Shown piece by piece: positions 31,910 through 40,461 of a DNA stretch of 64,000 nucleotides (position 1 is the stretch's first letter; each line of letters begins with the position of its first letter). The notes beneath the pieces are model-generated. The model was not told where the DNA came from. It ran no database searches and was given only the letters and a program-made list of their open reading frames with translations. The DNA is taken from positions 203,501 through 267,500 of the forward strand of contig NC_090161.1 in the NCBI RefSeq assembly GCF_017916325.1, written 5' to 3'. Source of the stretch: Leishmania martiniquensis. Taxonomy: Eukaryota > Euglenozoa > Kinetoplastea > Trypanosomatida > Trypanosomatidae. The position numbers and the translations under genes were made by a program.

Positions 31910-32701
31910 TTCGGTCCCTACAATAGAGCAGGCCGGCTGTGCTACAGCGAAATAGGAACTGGTCACCTTTTCTTTTTTGGAGAAGGGAGCAACAACAACA
32001 AAAATCCATGCAACGTGGTAGCCAGCGTAGAATAATGAAAGTTTTCGCGGAAAGTTGTTTTCGAGCTCATAGGGATCTCTTTCCACTCCTGCAAAGGCAA
32101 CTATCGAAAGTCGCCGGATTCTGGCGCAGCTTTTGGGAAGAAAAGGCAGCGATTCCGTGGCAGTGCGCTTCATATTGGTAAACTTTCCGCGGCTATTTGT
32201 GGTTTTCTTCTGATCCGAGCTCGACCCTACAGGTGTCTTAAACCGAAGAGTGAATGTAACAAGAAGTCGATATGAAAGAAAGTGAAGCTGGTAGGCGAAA
32301 AGGAAAAACACAGATTCCGGTAGCTGGGGCAATGAGAGGTAATGGCCGTACAGAAAAAATGTCAACGTAAGGGCTTACAGTGGGAGCAGCTACGCACCCC
32401 TTTCTACTTCTTCTCCACTTGGCAGTACAGAATGAGGCGCAAAAAACGAGCATCATAAGGCAGCGCAAGCAGCACGCCTCTAATGGCTAGCAGATGCCCC
32501 TAGTGAACCAAGAGCCAGGATAGAGCACCCATAAGAAAACGATTTGCTTCGTAAAGCACGAGACAACAACAAGCACACATACTTCTCAACAGAAACGAGA
32601 CAATGGATAAAAGCGCAACGCTCCAATAAAGCATACAGCCATACATATATGTGCAAAGACATCAAGAGAGTGATCTGACTGACAACGAGGCAAATTAGCT
32701 G
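31910..32701. other. AT-richer spacer
   Basis: Presumed 5' UTR of the RRM gene and 3' UTR of the 554-aa gene. An alternative upstream ATG for the RRM frame lies at 32173. Nothing else is recognised. Confidence 0.5.
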
Positions 32702-34366
32702 CTATGATACGTAGAGAGCATTATGGGACTCGAGATCAGCGTAAGTGAAACTCATGGTGGGGAGTCCCCATTGGTAGCCGGCAAATTTCTCCATTTCACT
32801 TTCCTTGGCTTCGGCGTCCCTCTGCTCTTTCTCACGCTTTTGCTGCTCAGCTTGTCGCTTTTGTAGTTCGAACTTGACTGTGACTTTTTGGGGTCGCGAA
32901 AGACGCTCGAAAATCTCAGGAGTCTTAAAGCCCTTCCTGTTAGGAGTCGAGCCGCGGGGCTTCGCTACAGAAGGCTTTTCCTCTCCGCTCCCCATCGAGT
33001 CGTTGTTTGGGGCCGGCGAGTCTTCTTTGGGTTTGCTGCCTTTTTCTGAGTCGCATGATACCTCGCCACGATCCTGCCGTCGTTTCAGCTCGATAAGCCT
33101 CTCCTGTTCAGATTTTTCCTTGTTGTAACGCTGCGCATCTGCGTACAGCCGTAAGAACACCTCTTCGTTATCCACTTGACGGTCGACCGCAGATCGGTTG
33201 GAGTTTGTATGAGCAGCGAAGGAACCATGTGATAGGTTTCGTTCGATATGAGCGTCATTTAATTCTTTTTGGGCGCGGCGGCTAACATTACGCTGCTTCG
33301 CGGCTGCAGCGTCATCGTACATTTTATCATATACGCTTTGCTCATAGCCACCACGGCTTGAGCGCGCCGAGCTTGTCTCGTTTTGGGGGTGATACGTTGA
33401 CCGTTGTACATGCCTTTTTCGAAGCCTTGAGGAGCTGTTTGTATTCGGATGAAACGTGCAGTTTTCTTCATCGTCGTTCGGGTGCTCATAAGTGTCTACC
33501 TGACTTGCCACTGCCGGGCGCACTGCGGAGTAGTTCGACTTCGGTTGAATTTCTGCCTCCTGTACAGGACGGATCGCCTCCATCTGCCATGGCACACGTG
33601 AGGAGGCCACTGACTCTTCATATTGGGATCGAGTGCTGGTGCTTCTCTCTGGAGGCCAGTCCCGCGACACGGGAGTGCCGCAAGAAAGAACCGACTTCGA
33701 GATCGGCGCCTGACGGTCGCTAGGCGGCTGCTGACGGTGGGTTCTCGATGTCCAAGAATGATCTTCGGGCAACCGCGACATCTTTCGGTTTGCGCTCCCA
33801 ATGCTTCCCGAAAGCAAGTCTTTGGGTGTATCGCTGCGCGAGCTTGGTAATCCATTGTGGCACCCGTGAAATCTGCTGGTGTCCGCTGCAGCTTCTCGAT
33901 GAGATCGCGGGCGTAACGACAGCTTTGGTTTCCCCGAGGGTTGTACAGGCAGTACTGGCGGGGCGTCTGATAGGCCCCTCAACTCTGGTATTGGAGCTGA
34001 TGCCTTCAGTCCTGTGGCCTCCTGCGGGTTCACTCCTATGTGTGGATGCAGACCGAGTGCAGGGCCTTCCCCTTTGAGCGGGCGGCTCTCACTACCCTTC
34101 CGTGGGTGCCCGCCGAAGTACTGCTGGTACTTCTCAAAAAGGTCCCCCTGCCCTGTCCCTGAAAGAAGCTCACTTTCTCTATCCTTCAGCCATTCCTGGT
34201 TACAGCGCTGCATTTCGTGATTACACCCGGGAGCCCATTTATCGTACAAAAGATGAACTGAAGATGCGGTAACAAAAGTGGAAGATGCACTGGCTCGGGA
34301 ATCGAAATAGTTTAGCTGTTCTTGCGGCATGTCATAGGCTGCATGCTTGAGATCAGAATCTTTCAT
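32702..34366 (-). CDS. Unnamed 554-aa protein with FHPNTN and V(Y/F)xxxYxDA motifs
   Basis: 554 aa, ATG at 34366. It has no catalytic domain I recognise. The first 300 residues are Ser/Pro/Arg-rich. Residues 302-310 read NCTFHPNTN, and VYDKMYDDA (345-353) and VFLRLYADA (403-411) look like two copies of one motif. In my recollection this TFxPxxN plus (F/Y)xRLYxxA pattern recurs in many kinetoplastid hypothetical proteins, several of them cytoskeletal or flagellar. A charged coiled coil (about 500-525, with KREKEQRDAEAKESEMEK) comes near the end, followed by a conserved-looking tail YQWGLPTMSFTYADLE. Base composition and codon use are unlike the GC-rich neighbours, as for the rest of the 30.6-35.7 kb island. 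A cytoskeleton-associated role is a guess. Confidence 0.7.
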   Translation of the reverse strand: MKDSDLKHAAYDMPQEQLNYFDSRASASSTFVTASSVHLLYDKWAPGCNHEMQRCNQEWLKDRESELLSGTGQGDLFEKYQQYFGGHPRKGSESRPLKGEGPALGLHPHIGVNPQEATGLKASAPIPELRGLSDAPPVLPVQPSGKPKLSLRPRSHREAAADTSRFHGCHNGLPSSRSDTPKDLLSGSIGSANRKMSRLPEDHSWTSRTHRQQPPSDRQAPISKSVLSCGTPVSRDWPPERSTSTRSQYEESVASSRVPWQMEAIRPVQEAEIQPKSNYSAVRPAVASQVDTYEHPNDDEENCTFHPNTNSSSRLRKRHVQRSTYHPQNETSSARSSRGGYEQSVYDKMYDDAAAAKQRNVSRRAQKELNDAHIERNLSHGSFAAHTNSNRSAVDRQVDNEEVFLRLYADAQRYNKEKSEQERLIELKRRQDRGEVSCDSEKGSKPKEDSPAPNNDSMGSGEEKPSVAKPRGSTPNRKGFKTPEIFERLSRPQKVTVKFELQKRQAEQQKREKEQRDAEAKESEMEKFAGYQWGLPTMSFTYADLESHNALYVS

Positions 34367-35495
34367 TTCTTCTACTATTGTGGTGCTTTAAACGAAACTC
34401 AGAATAAGTGTCCTTGTTTTTCTCGATCTTCTATGAATAATCTTGCAAATTGTAGGGCGGAATCTTGTACCAGGCCTTGATTTGGCGAATATCAGCAAAG
34501 AACCTCGAGAAAGTGTGAGGCGATGAAGCCGAAGATGCCTTTTTTTTTTTTGGCGCTTGTTATATCCGAGGGAGTAAGGGGTATCAAAAGAAAAGCATAT
34601 TTTTAAGCAAGCTTTCAAATAGAGCAAAAGACGTGATATTCACTGGCGGTGGATCAAAGGCCTGACCCCTCCTCTTTTCCTTCAAAAGAACCCGTTGCCA
34701 GTGGCAATAAACTAACTTGAAACGACTATAACACAGTCGGAAATAAGAGACTCTTGATTTTTCCATTACCAGTAAATGGCTTTGATATTGCGCTGCGGTG
34801 TCCCCTGCCATGAAGGAAGCGAGGCTCGCCCCAGTAGTGGGCAAAAAAGTAAGCTGACCGAACTGTACGGCAGAATTAGCATCATTCAATCACACACCTT
34901 CGACCACGATGAGAGCCTTCCCATTAACTCGGTTCTCATCACTGTATAGTCGCTCCTGAAAAGTGTTTTCCTTTGACGAGCTCAAAAAGAGCAAATAGAG
35001 CACAGGAAAAAAGCAAGAACACACCAAGCAAGCGCCACAAAAAAGAATTTCCAGTACCCTGAGCTGCAGCAGTGCAAGGCTGCAACCAGAACCTTCCGGA
35101 CTAAAAACATCCCGTTGGATGAAAAGCAATTTGTATCTGAGCAAGCACACGACTTTTTTTTGACAGCGAGCTAAGATTGCGCACCAATCATGATACCATT
35201 TCCGCCCTCTAGCAGGATCCACAGAGTGCCTCGCTTACATCAAAGACTCCAGTCGACACGCGTCCGTCTGGTATCAATCGCGCACCTAGTATCTGAGGAA
35301 GAAAAGAGCCCAGGTAAGAGCGCGTTAGGGAATTGAGTTGGGCCGAGAGCAGAGGGCTTGTCCCGGTCGACCACGGTCTAGGTGCAGGTCAGCAAACGTA
35401 GCTGATCCCTGGCAGTTTGTGTGTATTTGTTGCCTTCATCTATCGAATGCCACGCTGAGTATCGACAAAGATCTGTGCCGCTGCCGCTTGGGAGT
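34367..35495. other. AT-richer spacer
   Basis: About 1.1 kb of low-GC sequence. Two consecutive minus-strand open stretches (about 34584-34889 and 34890-35222) share a frame separated by one stop, but both begin with non-ATG codons and match nothing I know. A T run of ten or so lies near 34541-34551. Confidence 0.5.
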
Positions 35496-35708
35496 TCAAT
35501 TGGCGGGGATGTTGCAAGAACCTGCACCTCCCTCAACGCGATCGAGCCTATCGTACCTCTGCTGTGCACGGCTCTCTGCCTGCCTTCGAAATCGATAGAC
35601 AAAGAATGTGCTCACCGCCAAGGTAAAAGCAAAGAAAATCTCAAACATAATAAATGACGTGCTGCTCCTCTCCGAACTGGGCCCGTCGGGGCACTGCACG
35701 TTGCGCAT
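35496..35708 (-). CDS. Candidate 70-aa single-pass membrane protein
   Basis: 70 aa from the ATG at 35708 (MRNVQCPDGP). A short polar head is followed by one strong transmembrane helix (about residues 20-37: FIMFEIFFAFTLAVSTFF) and a basic then acidic cytosolic-type tail (VYRFRRQAESRAQQRYDRL). The tidy TM-plus-basic layout is hard to get by chance in a shadow frame, and the frame is on the transcribed strand in a gap large enough for a gene. I do not recognise the family. It sits at the right edge of the AT-rich island, next to the GC-rich block at about 35.8-36.0 kb. Confidence 0.45.
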   Translation of the reverse strand: MRNVQCPDGPSSERSSTSFIMFEIFFAFTLAVSTFFVYRFRRQAESRAQQRYDRLDRVEGGAGSCNIPAN

Positions 35709-36051
35709 TTTGTAGGGCTCAGCTTCAATTGTGGGCTTCAATAAGGCTCAGCAAGATGAGGATGGGGGGAAAAGGGGGTGCGTTTTGTGGGGTTGGGGGG
35801 TCTCTGGGCGCGCCCAGGTTCGTCTTGGGCGCGGCCGGCCCGCGCCGCCGCTCTCCCCGCCGCGGGGACCCTTGGGGGCCGGGCCTGCCGGCGCGCCCCC
35901 CCCCCACGCGGGGCCGGGGGCCGGCTGGGCGCCCGCCTAGGCCGCCGCGCCAGGGGGAAGGGCCCCGCGGGGAGCCGCGGCAGCGCCGCCAATCATTTTC
36001 TCGTTTTTTTTTTTTGCAGTTACAGATGCCAATGTGGAAAACTCGCATGGC
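35709..36051. other. Spacer with extreme GC-rich block (about 35765-35990)
   Basis: Roughly 200 bp is almost pure G and C with several short palindromes (GGGCGCGCCC, CCGCGG twice, GGGGCCC-like) and a run of ten Cs near 35896-35905. It is followed by TCATTTTCTCG, about 13 Ts and GCAG on the plus strand (36004-36019). That looks like a splice acceptor, but on the strand that carries no genes. The block interrupts an AT-rich neighbourhood abruptly. Confidence 0.6.
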
Positions 36052-36516
36052 TTAGTCACGAGGCCGCTTTTCACCAGGCGCCATTTCCTCCACCTGCGGC
36101 TCTGAATCTTCCTCCTCGCCGAGAAACGTCGGAGCCACGACGAGGGGTTTGTCGCCGGAGGGAAATATGGTGCCGTTCAGCTCGGCGATGGCGCGCTCAT
36201 ATCCGACACGGTCCCCCAGCTCGACCAAAGCGTACCCAGCGCAGAAGCAGTCGGCGTTAAGGGGAATCTTGATGTCGGTAATGGCCCCAAAGTAGTCCGG
36301 ATCACCTTCTTTGAAGGAGACAAGGTAGTTAGCGATGTCCTCTTGCGTGGTCGTTTCCGGCAGGTTCGAGAAAAAGAGTACCCAGCCCTCGATGCTGGGA
36401 ATCGGACACCCTGGCTGGATGTCGTCCGGGCGCTGCAGGCGCTCATACTGCGTGCGGGAGCGGCGCACGCGGCGCAGCTGCCGCACTTCGGCGCTGGGAG
36501 CAGCGGTGGTTTCCAT
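36052..36516 (-). CDS. RNA-binding protein Y14 (RBM8A homolog, exon-junction complex)
   Basis: 154 aa, ATG at 36516. IEGWVLFFSNLPETTTQEDI matches the EGWILFVTGVHEEATEEDI opening of Y14, including the EGW just before the RRM that Y14 proteins share. CAGYALVELGDRVGYERAI and AELNG correspond to KGYTLVEYETYKEAQAAM and GLNG. An insertion of about ten residues lies between helix 1 and strand 2 (FKEGDPDYFGAI), consistent with the divergent Y14 reported for trypanosomes. Y14 pairs with Mago nashi; in trypanosomatids the complex is nuclear. The acidic C-terminal tail (GEEEDSEPQVEEM) replaces the Arg-rich tail of animal Y14. No Mago gene is in the window. Confidence 0.82.
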   Translation of the reverse strand: METTAAPSAEVRQLRRVRRSRTQYERLQRPDDIQPGCPIPSIEGWVLFFSNLPETTTQEDIANYLVSFKEGDPDYFGAITDIKIPLNADCFCAGYALVELGDRVGYERAIAELNGTIFPSGDKPLVVAPTFLGEEEDSEPQVEEMAPGEKRPRD

Positions 36517-36559
36517 CGGAGGAAACAGCGACTACGACGGCCCGCGCGTGACGAGCGGT

Positions 36560-36580
36560 GGCTGGAAAGGAGAAATACTT
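36560..36580 (-). promoter_or_regulatory. Candidate spliced-leader acceptor of the Y14 gene
   Basis: On the sense strand, GTATTTCTCCTTTCCAG ends with AG at 36562-36563, 46 bases before the Y14 ATG: a pyrimidine tract directly followed by AG, as expected for trans-splicing. This is sequence inference only. Confidence 0.45.
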
Positions 36581-37051
36581 ACTTTTGCTTGGTGTCGCTG
36601 CAGAGGGGGGGTGCTTGATAGGCAGTGCTGCGTGAGCTTAGCAACGGGGCACATGGTGCAGGCACTCCCGGAGAGAAAGAGCAGGAAGACGGAGAGGGAT
36701 ATGGCAGGCGTGAAAGTGCGTTTCCCATTCGACGGCACATTTGTGCTCGCCGGCAGCAACAGTGCGAAGATAGCACAGCATTCTACTGCTAAATGCCGTG
36801 CCTTTACCGTCACACACTTGTCTCGCAAGCACCAGGGTCGTCGCACCTCTTGCGCCTTCAAGGGAACTCATGTGCGTGAGCTCAGTGACGCGCATGCCAC
36901 ACACCGAACAAGAAAAGGCCGCTCGCCACAGACAACGAAGAAAGAGCCGCTGGGCCAGCTTCGCGTGCACATACACGCGATGGTCCTTAAGCACGAGAAG
37001 CTTTGACACCATCGAAGCAGCGCATCCAAAAATAATGTAGCGACCACCACA
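36581..37051. other. 3' UTR / spacer
   Basis: About 470 bp between the Y14 acceptor and the stop codon of the 132-aa gene. No gene or repeat is recognised. Confidence 0.5.
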
Positions 37052-37450
37052 TCACAGGTCGTCGCCGTTCCACCGCAGCCCTGGCTTCGCCGTGGCGCCA
37101 CCGTACCCGGTCAGGCGCGGGCCGTAGCGATGATCCCCCTTGATATAACCGCCTCGCATGTTCCCGGTGACTATGTACTGGCCATACGCCTTGATGATTG
37201 TCGCTACAGAGTTATTGCGTGCGTACACGTTGCCGGTCTTGACCGTCGCAAAGCGCTGGGACCGGGACAGAATTGTGTCAATCTTCTCTTGCAGCTCTGC
37301 CGGCGTGCATGACTCCACGCCCTCGCCCAGCTCCACACGAATGGGGTACAAGATGCCGGGGCGCGCGTAGGGCTCGTGCTGCCGCATCACGTCGACGATA
37401 CGACAGAAAACTGGTGCCCGCAGAATAGCGCGCGAGCTACAGCGCAGCAT
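37052..37450 (-). CDS. Small putative mitochondrial protein, unknown function
   Basis: 132 aa from the ATG at 37450. The N-terminus MLRCSSRAILRAPVFCR is basic, hydroxylated and free of acidic residues, as in mitochondrial presequences; the frame upstream of this ATG is open but lacks another ATG. The body (RPGILYPIRVELGEGVES, NNSVATIIKAYGQYIVTG) reads as a compact conserved domain and the tail is Gly/Arg-rich (GPRLTGYGGATAKPG). I recognise no family; a mitoribosome-associated or respiratory subunit would be compatible but is not shown. The frameshifted candidate upstream ends inside its first codons, so the 5' boundary needs transcript data. Confidence 0.6.
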   Translation of the reverse strand: MLRCSSRAILRAPVFCRIVDVMRQHEPYARPGILYPIRVELGEGVESCTPAELQEKIDTILSRSQRFATVKTGNVYARNNSVATIIKAYGQYIVTGNMRGGYIKGDHRYGPRLTGYGGATAKPGLRWNGDDL

Positions 37451-38080
37451 GTGAATGCACAAAGTTCTGTTGTCTGCCCACCGCTGATTTGCACGCTTCA
37501 CAACTGAAAAGAAGCTGCGCCTCCAGCGGAGCCGCTAAGGCCGCGTCACCGAGATGACGCCCTTCAGCAACGAAGATGTGCCACACCCTTTTCTTCTCCT
37601 GAGTGTGCTCGACAATTTCCTGCGTTGCCGTGCACGTAAGTGCCTTTTGCTCCTCCGAGTGCTTCGTTGTCTCGCGATGGCTGCTGCGCCCACGGCCCTG
37701 TAGCGTATACGGCAGTTTCGACGTGCTTCCGGCCACCGTGGCGCCCAGCGACACGGCAACGAACACGGAGAGAAGGGGGAGGGGGGGCAAGGAGGGGGAA
37801 TAGTAGCACGAAAGCAAAGGCGGGTGGCGGCGGATGCGCACGAAGGAATTTGCCGCCGAAGGATGGCTCGGCGCCTCGCGGTGCAAGGAGCGCGCTGCGC
37901 CTCATCCATCGGGCGAGGAAGCTTCATGAGGAAGCGCATGGGGAGTAACCTATCCTCCATGGCACCCTGCGCCACCTCCACTCCCACGCCAGAGTGCGGT
38001 CGCCAGTTTCTCCGCAAGGTGCTCTCTCCCACGGAGCTAATGAGTCCCGGCCTATGAAGCTGTCGGAGAGCGTCCATCAT
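37451..38080 (-). pseudogene. Probable small membrane-protein gene broken by a frameshift (or assembly indel)
   Basis: Reading starts at the ATG pair at 38080 (MMDALRQLHRPGLISSVG), with coding-like codons down to about 37850. Coding character then moves by one frame into a stretch with a transmembrane segment (LLSVFVAVSLGATVAG) and a well-behaved tail (EIVEHTQEKKRVWHIFVAE), open to a stop at 37437. The switch falls at a homopolymer-rich site, the G runs at about 37769-37798 on the plus strand. That makes a one-base assembly error as likely as a real mutation. The second frame runs 14 bases into the start of the 132-aa gene, so its true end or the neighbour's start is uncertain. Family unknown. 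Confidence 0.35.
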
Positions 38081-38401
38081 ACGGCGAAGAGCAGTTTACC
38101 GCCAGACAGACGGTGTGCCTTTCCTTTCGACTTGGCCTGTCGGCGTTCAGCTACGGTAAAGGGGCGCGCAGATACTCGCAGAGACCTCTCTCTCTCACCC
38201 ACGCAGGCGAGCATGCACACATACTATGAATACCGCGCGCGGAAGGCGCCCCACACGCGCACGCACATGCTGAGAGGGAGAGAGGGCGCATGCACGAAAA
38301 CGGCGGCAGCCGGGAGAGAGGAGCCGAGGAGACACAGCCAACGCCAGAAACGAAAGAAAACGAAGACATTTATCGAGACGATTCCTATCGTGCGCCTTTT
38401 A
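38081..38401. other. Spacer
   Basis: About 320 bp between the frameshifted gene and repeat copy C. Nothing is recognised. Confidence 0.5.
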
Positions 38402-38818
38402 CTCCGTCCGTTGCTGATGGCGGCCCCTCGCTGAGGACAGGAGGACGCCACCTCGGCACGCGGCATCTCAGGTGCCCAGCGCCTCACTCTCTGTGCGGGG
38501 ACGCCAGGCAGCGCCCACTGCCCCCTGCCAGATGCCGAGCCGCCTCTGGTAGCGACAGCAGCACCGAGCACCGGCGTTGCGTCGGCGCGGCCTGCGAGGC
38601 GGGTGGTGGGTGGGTGGGTGGGTAGAGCATGAGACGGTGGAGGGAGGGGTAGGTCCGTGCTCGGGTGACTGAAGGGAGGGGTGGTGGTGCTCGAATGCGC
38701 GCCTTGTGCGGCTGCTTCGCCGCACGCGGTGTGGGCCTCCCCCTTCCCCTATCGGGTGGGTGTGGCGTGGCGCTGAACTCGCGCATCTTCTCTTCTCTGA
38801 TGGCAGAGGGCGGAGGTG
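38402..38818 (-). repeat. Dispersed intergenic repeat, copy C (inverted)
   Basis: Reverse-complement copy of the element at 20573-20998. It runs from CTCCGTCCGTTGCTGATGGC at the left to GATGGCAGAGGGCGGAGGTG at the right and carries the same 3' extension as copy B. It is the only one of five copies oriented with the minus-strand genes. Confidence 0.92.
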
Positions 38819-39441
38819 TTTGAAGTATAAAAGACTTTTGACGATGTATCATCTCGATCGATGCGTGCGTGTGTGTGGCGAGGGGTGGGGGCATCTAGGT
38901 GACTGAAGACCTGAAAAGGGAGGATGCATCGCGAGAGGGGTGTGTGTCTGATTATGCGGGCGGCCCTCGTCCCCACTCAAACCTCACTATCTGCTGTGAC
39001 GGCTCCGTCGACACCCATCAAACAAGTACTCGAGTCGTAAGGGAGGGAGGGAGGTGGGAGAGCGGTGGTGGTCGTGTGCTCACGTGCCCATCAGCTCGCA
39101 GCGGACTGCTGGGAATGAGCCCCAGAGGAAAGAGAACGGAAGGGAGGAGAAAGAGCAGTCGAGAAAATACCGAAGGCACACACACACAGCGAGAAGAGGG
39201 CGTGGGGGAGGACACGGGGAGGGGAGGGGGAAGAAAGAATACGGGGCAAAGAGGCGAGCAAATGGCGCAAACAGAGGCCGTTGGGGCCACCAAAGGGAAG
39301 AAAAGGGGGGAAGGAGGGAGGGGGGGGAAGCGGAGGCACACGTGAGGGAGCCGTGAATGAGAAATAGATAAATAGAAAACGAAAGGCATTGAGAAAACTC
39401 CGCCTGCACGTGCCACGGCAATCCCCACGGGAGAAGACCGC
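38819..39441. other. Spacer, purine-rich on plus strand
   Basis: About 620 bp downstream of the divergent GPX-like gene. A long GA-rich stretch (39020-39350) gives a pyrimidine-rich sense strand. No gene is seen. Confidence 0.5.
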
Positions 39442-40461
39442 TTACTGCAGCTGCTCCGCCTCCGCCGCGGTCGTCTCAAGAGGCGTCAGGGTCATCATGA
39501 GATCCTCACCCTCCATCGTCGCCGTTGTTGCGTTGAGCATGCTGGAAGAGGCGCGGTTAGCAAAGGAGTCGCAGTTCGCCTTGCCCTCCAGCATCAGACC
39601 TTCGTGCGGCGCCATCCTTGTCACATCCGGCAGGGGTGGTGAGGAGCACCTAGTGTGCCTGCCAAGAGAAGACGCGCCACCCACCCCACTCGCGTCTACC
39701 CCGGCCTCCGCTGCGGCCACCTCTACTGCAGCAGAGGGGTCCGCGGCCTGTAGGAGCGGTATGAGCGCTTGGGGCGGTGCCGGGTGCAGCAGTTCCTCAA
39801 TACGAGCATCGATCTCCGCCGTGCTGGCGCCTGGCGCAAAGCGAGCGTACGGCACACCCTTCTGGTCGACGAGAAAGTAGGTGAAGTTCCACCGCACAGC
39901 GCTCTGGCCCAGCACGCCGCGGATGCGACTCTTAAGGAACCCGAAGAGCGGCAGCTCGTGATTGCCGTTCACATCCACCTTGGCCATAATGGGGAAGTCC
40001 ACCTCGCCAATGTTCGGGTACATGAAGGAGATGTTCTCCGCGATCTCGTCCTCGTTGCCTGGCTCTCCGTTGCCGAACTCATTGGACGGAAACGCCAACA
40101 CAACGAATCCCTTGCTGTGATGCTTGCGGTAGAGCTTCACAAGTGTGGTGTACCCGGACTCTGTGTAGTACTTGCACTTGCTGGCCACATTGCAGATGAG
40201 CACGACGGAGCCCTTGTGCTGACGAAGGTCGTAGAGCTCGTGGTGGCAGTTGAGCACCTGAAAGTCATAAATCGTCTTGATGGCGTCCGGGTCGGAGGGG
40301 TCGGCGGCGCCGTCATCGGCCCACGCCAGTGTCTCGTAGGGCATCGGCATCTGCTCCAGGGAGCCGTTTTGACTGGCTGACAGGGTTGGACGCCGCGTGT
40401 GGGCGAGTACCGGCAGCGGCTCTTCACCGTCGGACGTAGAAGCGCGGCCTCTAACGCTCAT
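39442..40461 (-). CDS. Divergent glutathione-peroxidase-like protein lacking the resolving Cys
   Basis: 339 aa, ATG at 40461 (MSVRGRASTS). The thioredoxin-fold GPX core (about 60-225) aligns with the two canonical copies to its right: IYDFQV, NVASKC with the peroxidatic Cys (96), FPIMAKVDVNG and VRWNFTYFLVD with the active-site Trp (191). Three key positions differ: FPCNQF is FPSNEF, the active-site Gln of GQEPG is Gly (NGEPG), and the resolving Cys of KEFAC aligns with Ser in AENIS (145). The loop after the peroxidatic Cys has one extra residue (CKYYTESGY). There is a 60-residue N-terminal and a roughly 110-residue Ala/Pro-rich C-terminal extension not found in canonical enzymes. It may be a one-Cys peroxidase, a sensor or an inactive partner. 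The membership is certain, the activity is not. Confidence 0.85.
   Translation of the reverse strand: MSVRGRASTSDGEEPLPVLAHTRRPTLSASQNGSLEQMPMPYETLAWADDGAADPSDPDAIKTIYDFQVLNCHHELYDLRQHKGSVVLICNVASKCKYYTESGYTTLVKLYRKHHSKGFVVLAFPSNEFGNGEPGNEDEIAENISFMYPNIGEVDFPIMAKVDVNGNHELPLFGFLKSRIRGVLGQSAVRWNFTYFLVDQKGVPYARFAPGASTAEIDARIEELLHPAPPQALIPLLQAADPSAAVEVAAAEAGVDASGVGGASSLGRHTRCSSPPLPDVTRMAPHEGLMLEGKANCDSFANRASSSMLNATTATMEGEDLMMTLTPLETTAAEAEQLQ

Noticed and set aside
34584..35222. Two in-line minus-strand frames interrupted by one stop (possible readthrough gene)
   Set aside because: Both start with non-ATG codons and neither resembles a protein; AT-rich sequence gives no codon-bias support.
36004..36019. 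Plus-strand poly-T followed by GCAG as a splice acceptor
   Set aside because: No plus-strand gene follows within reach; the open frame beyond it is antisense to Y14. Kept only as part of the GC-block observation.
36560..36590. Tiny cis-intron suggested by GTAAGTAT...TTTCCAG upstream of Y14
   Set aside because: Only about 24 bases long, far too short for an intron. The AG is better read as a spliced-leader acceptor.
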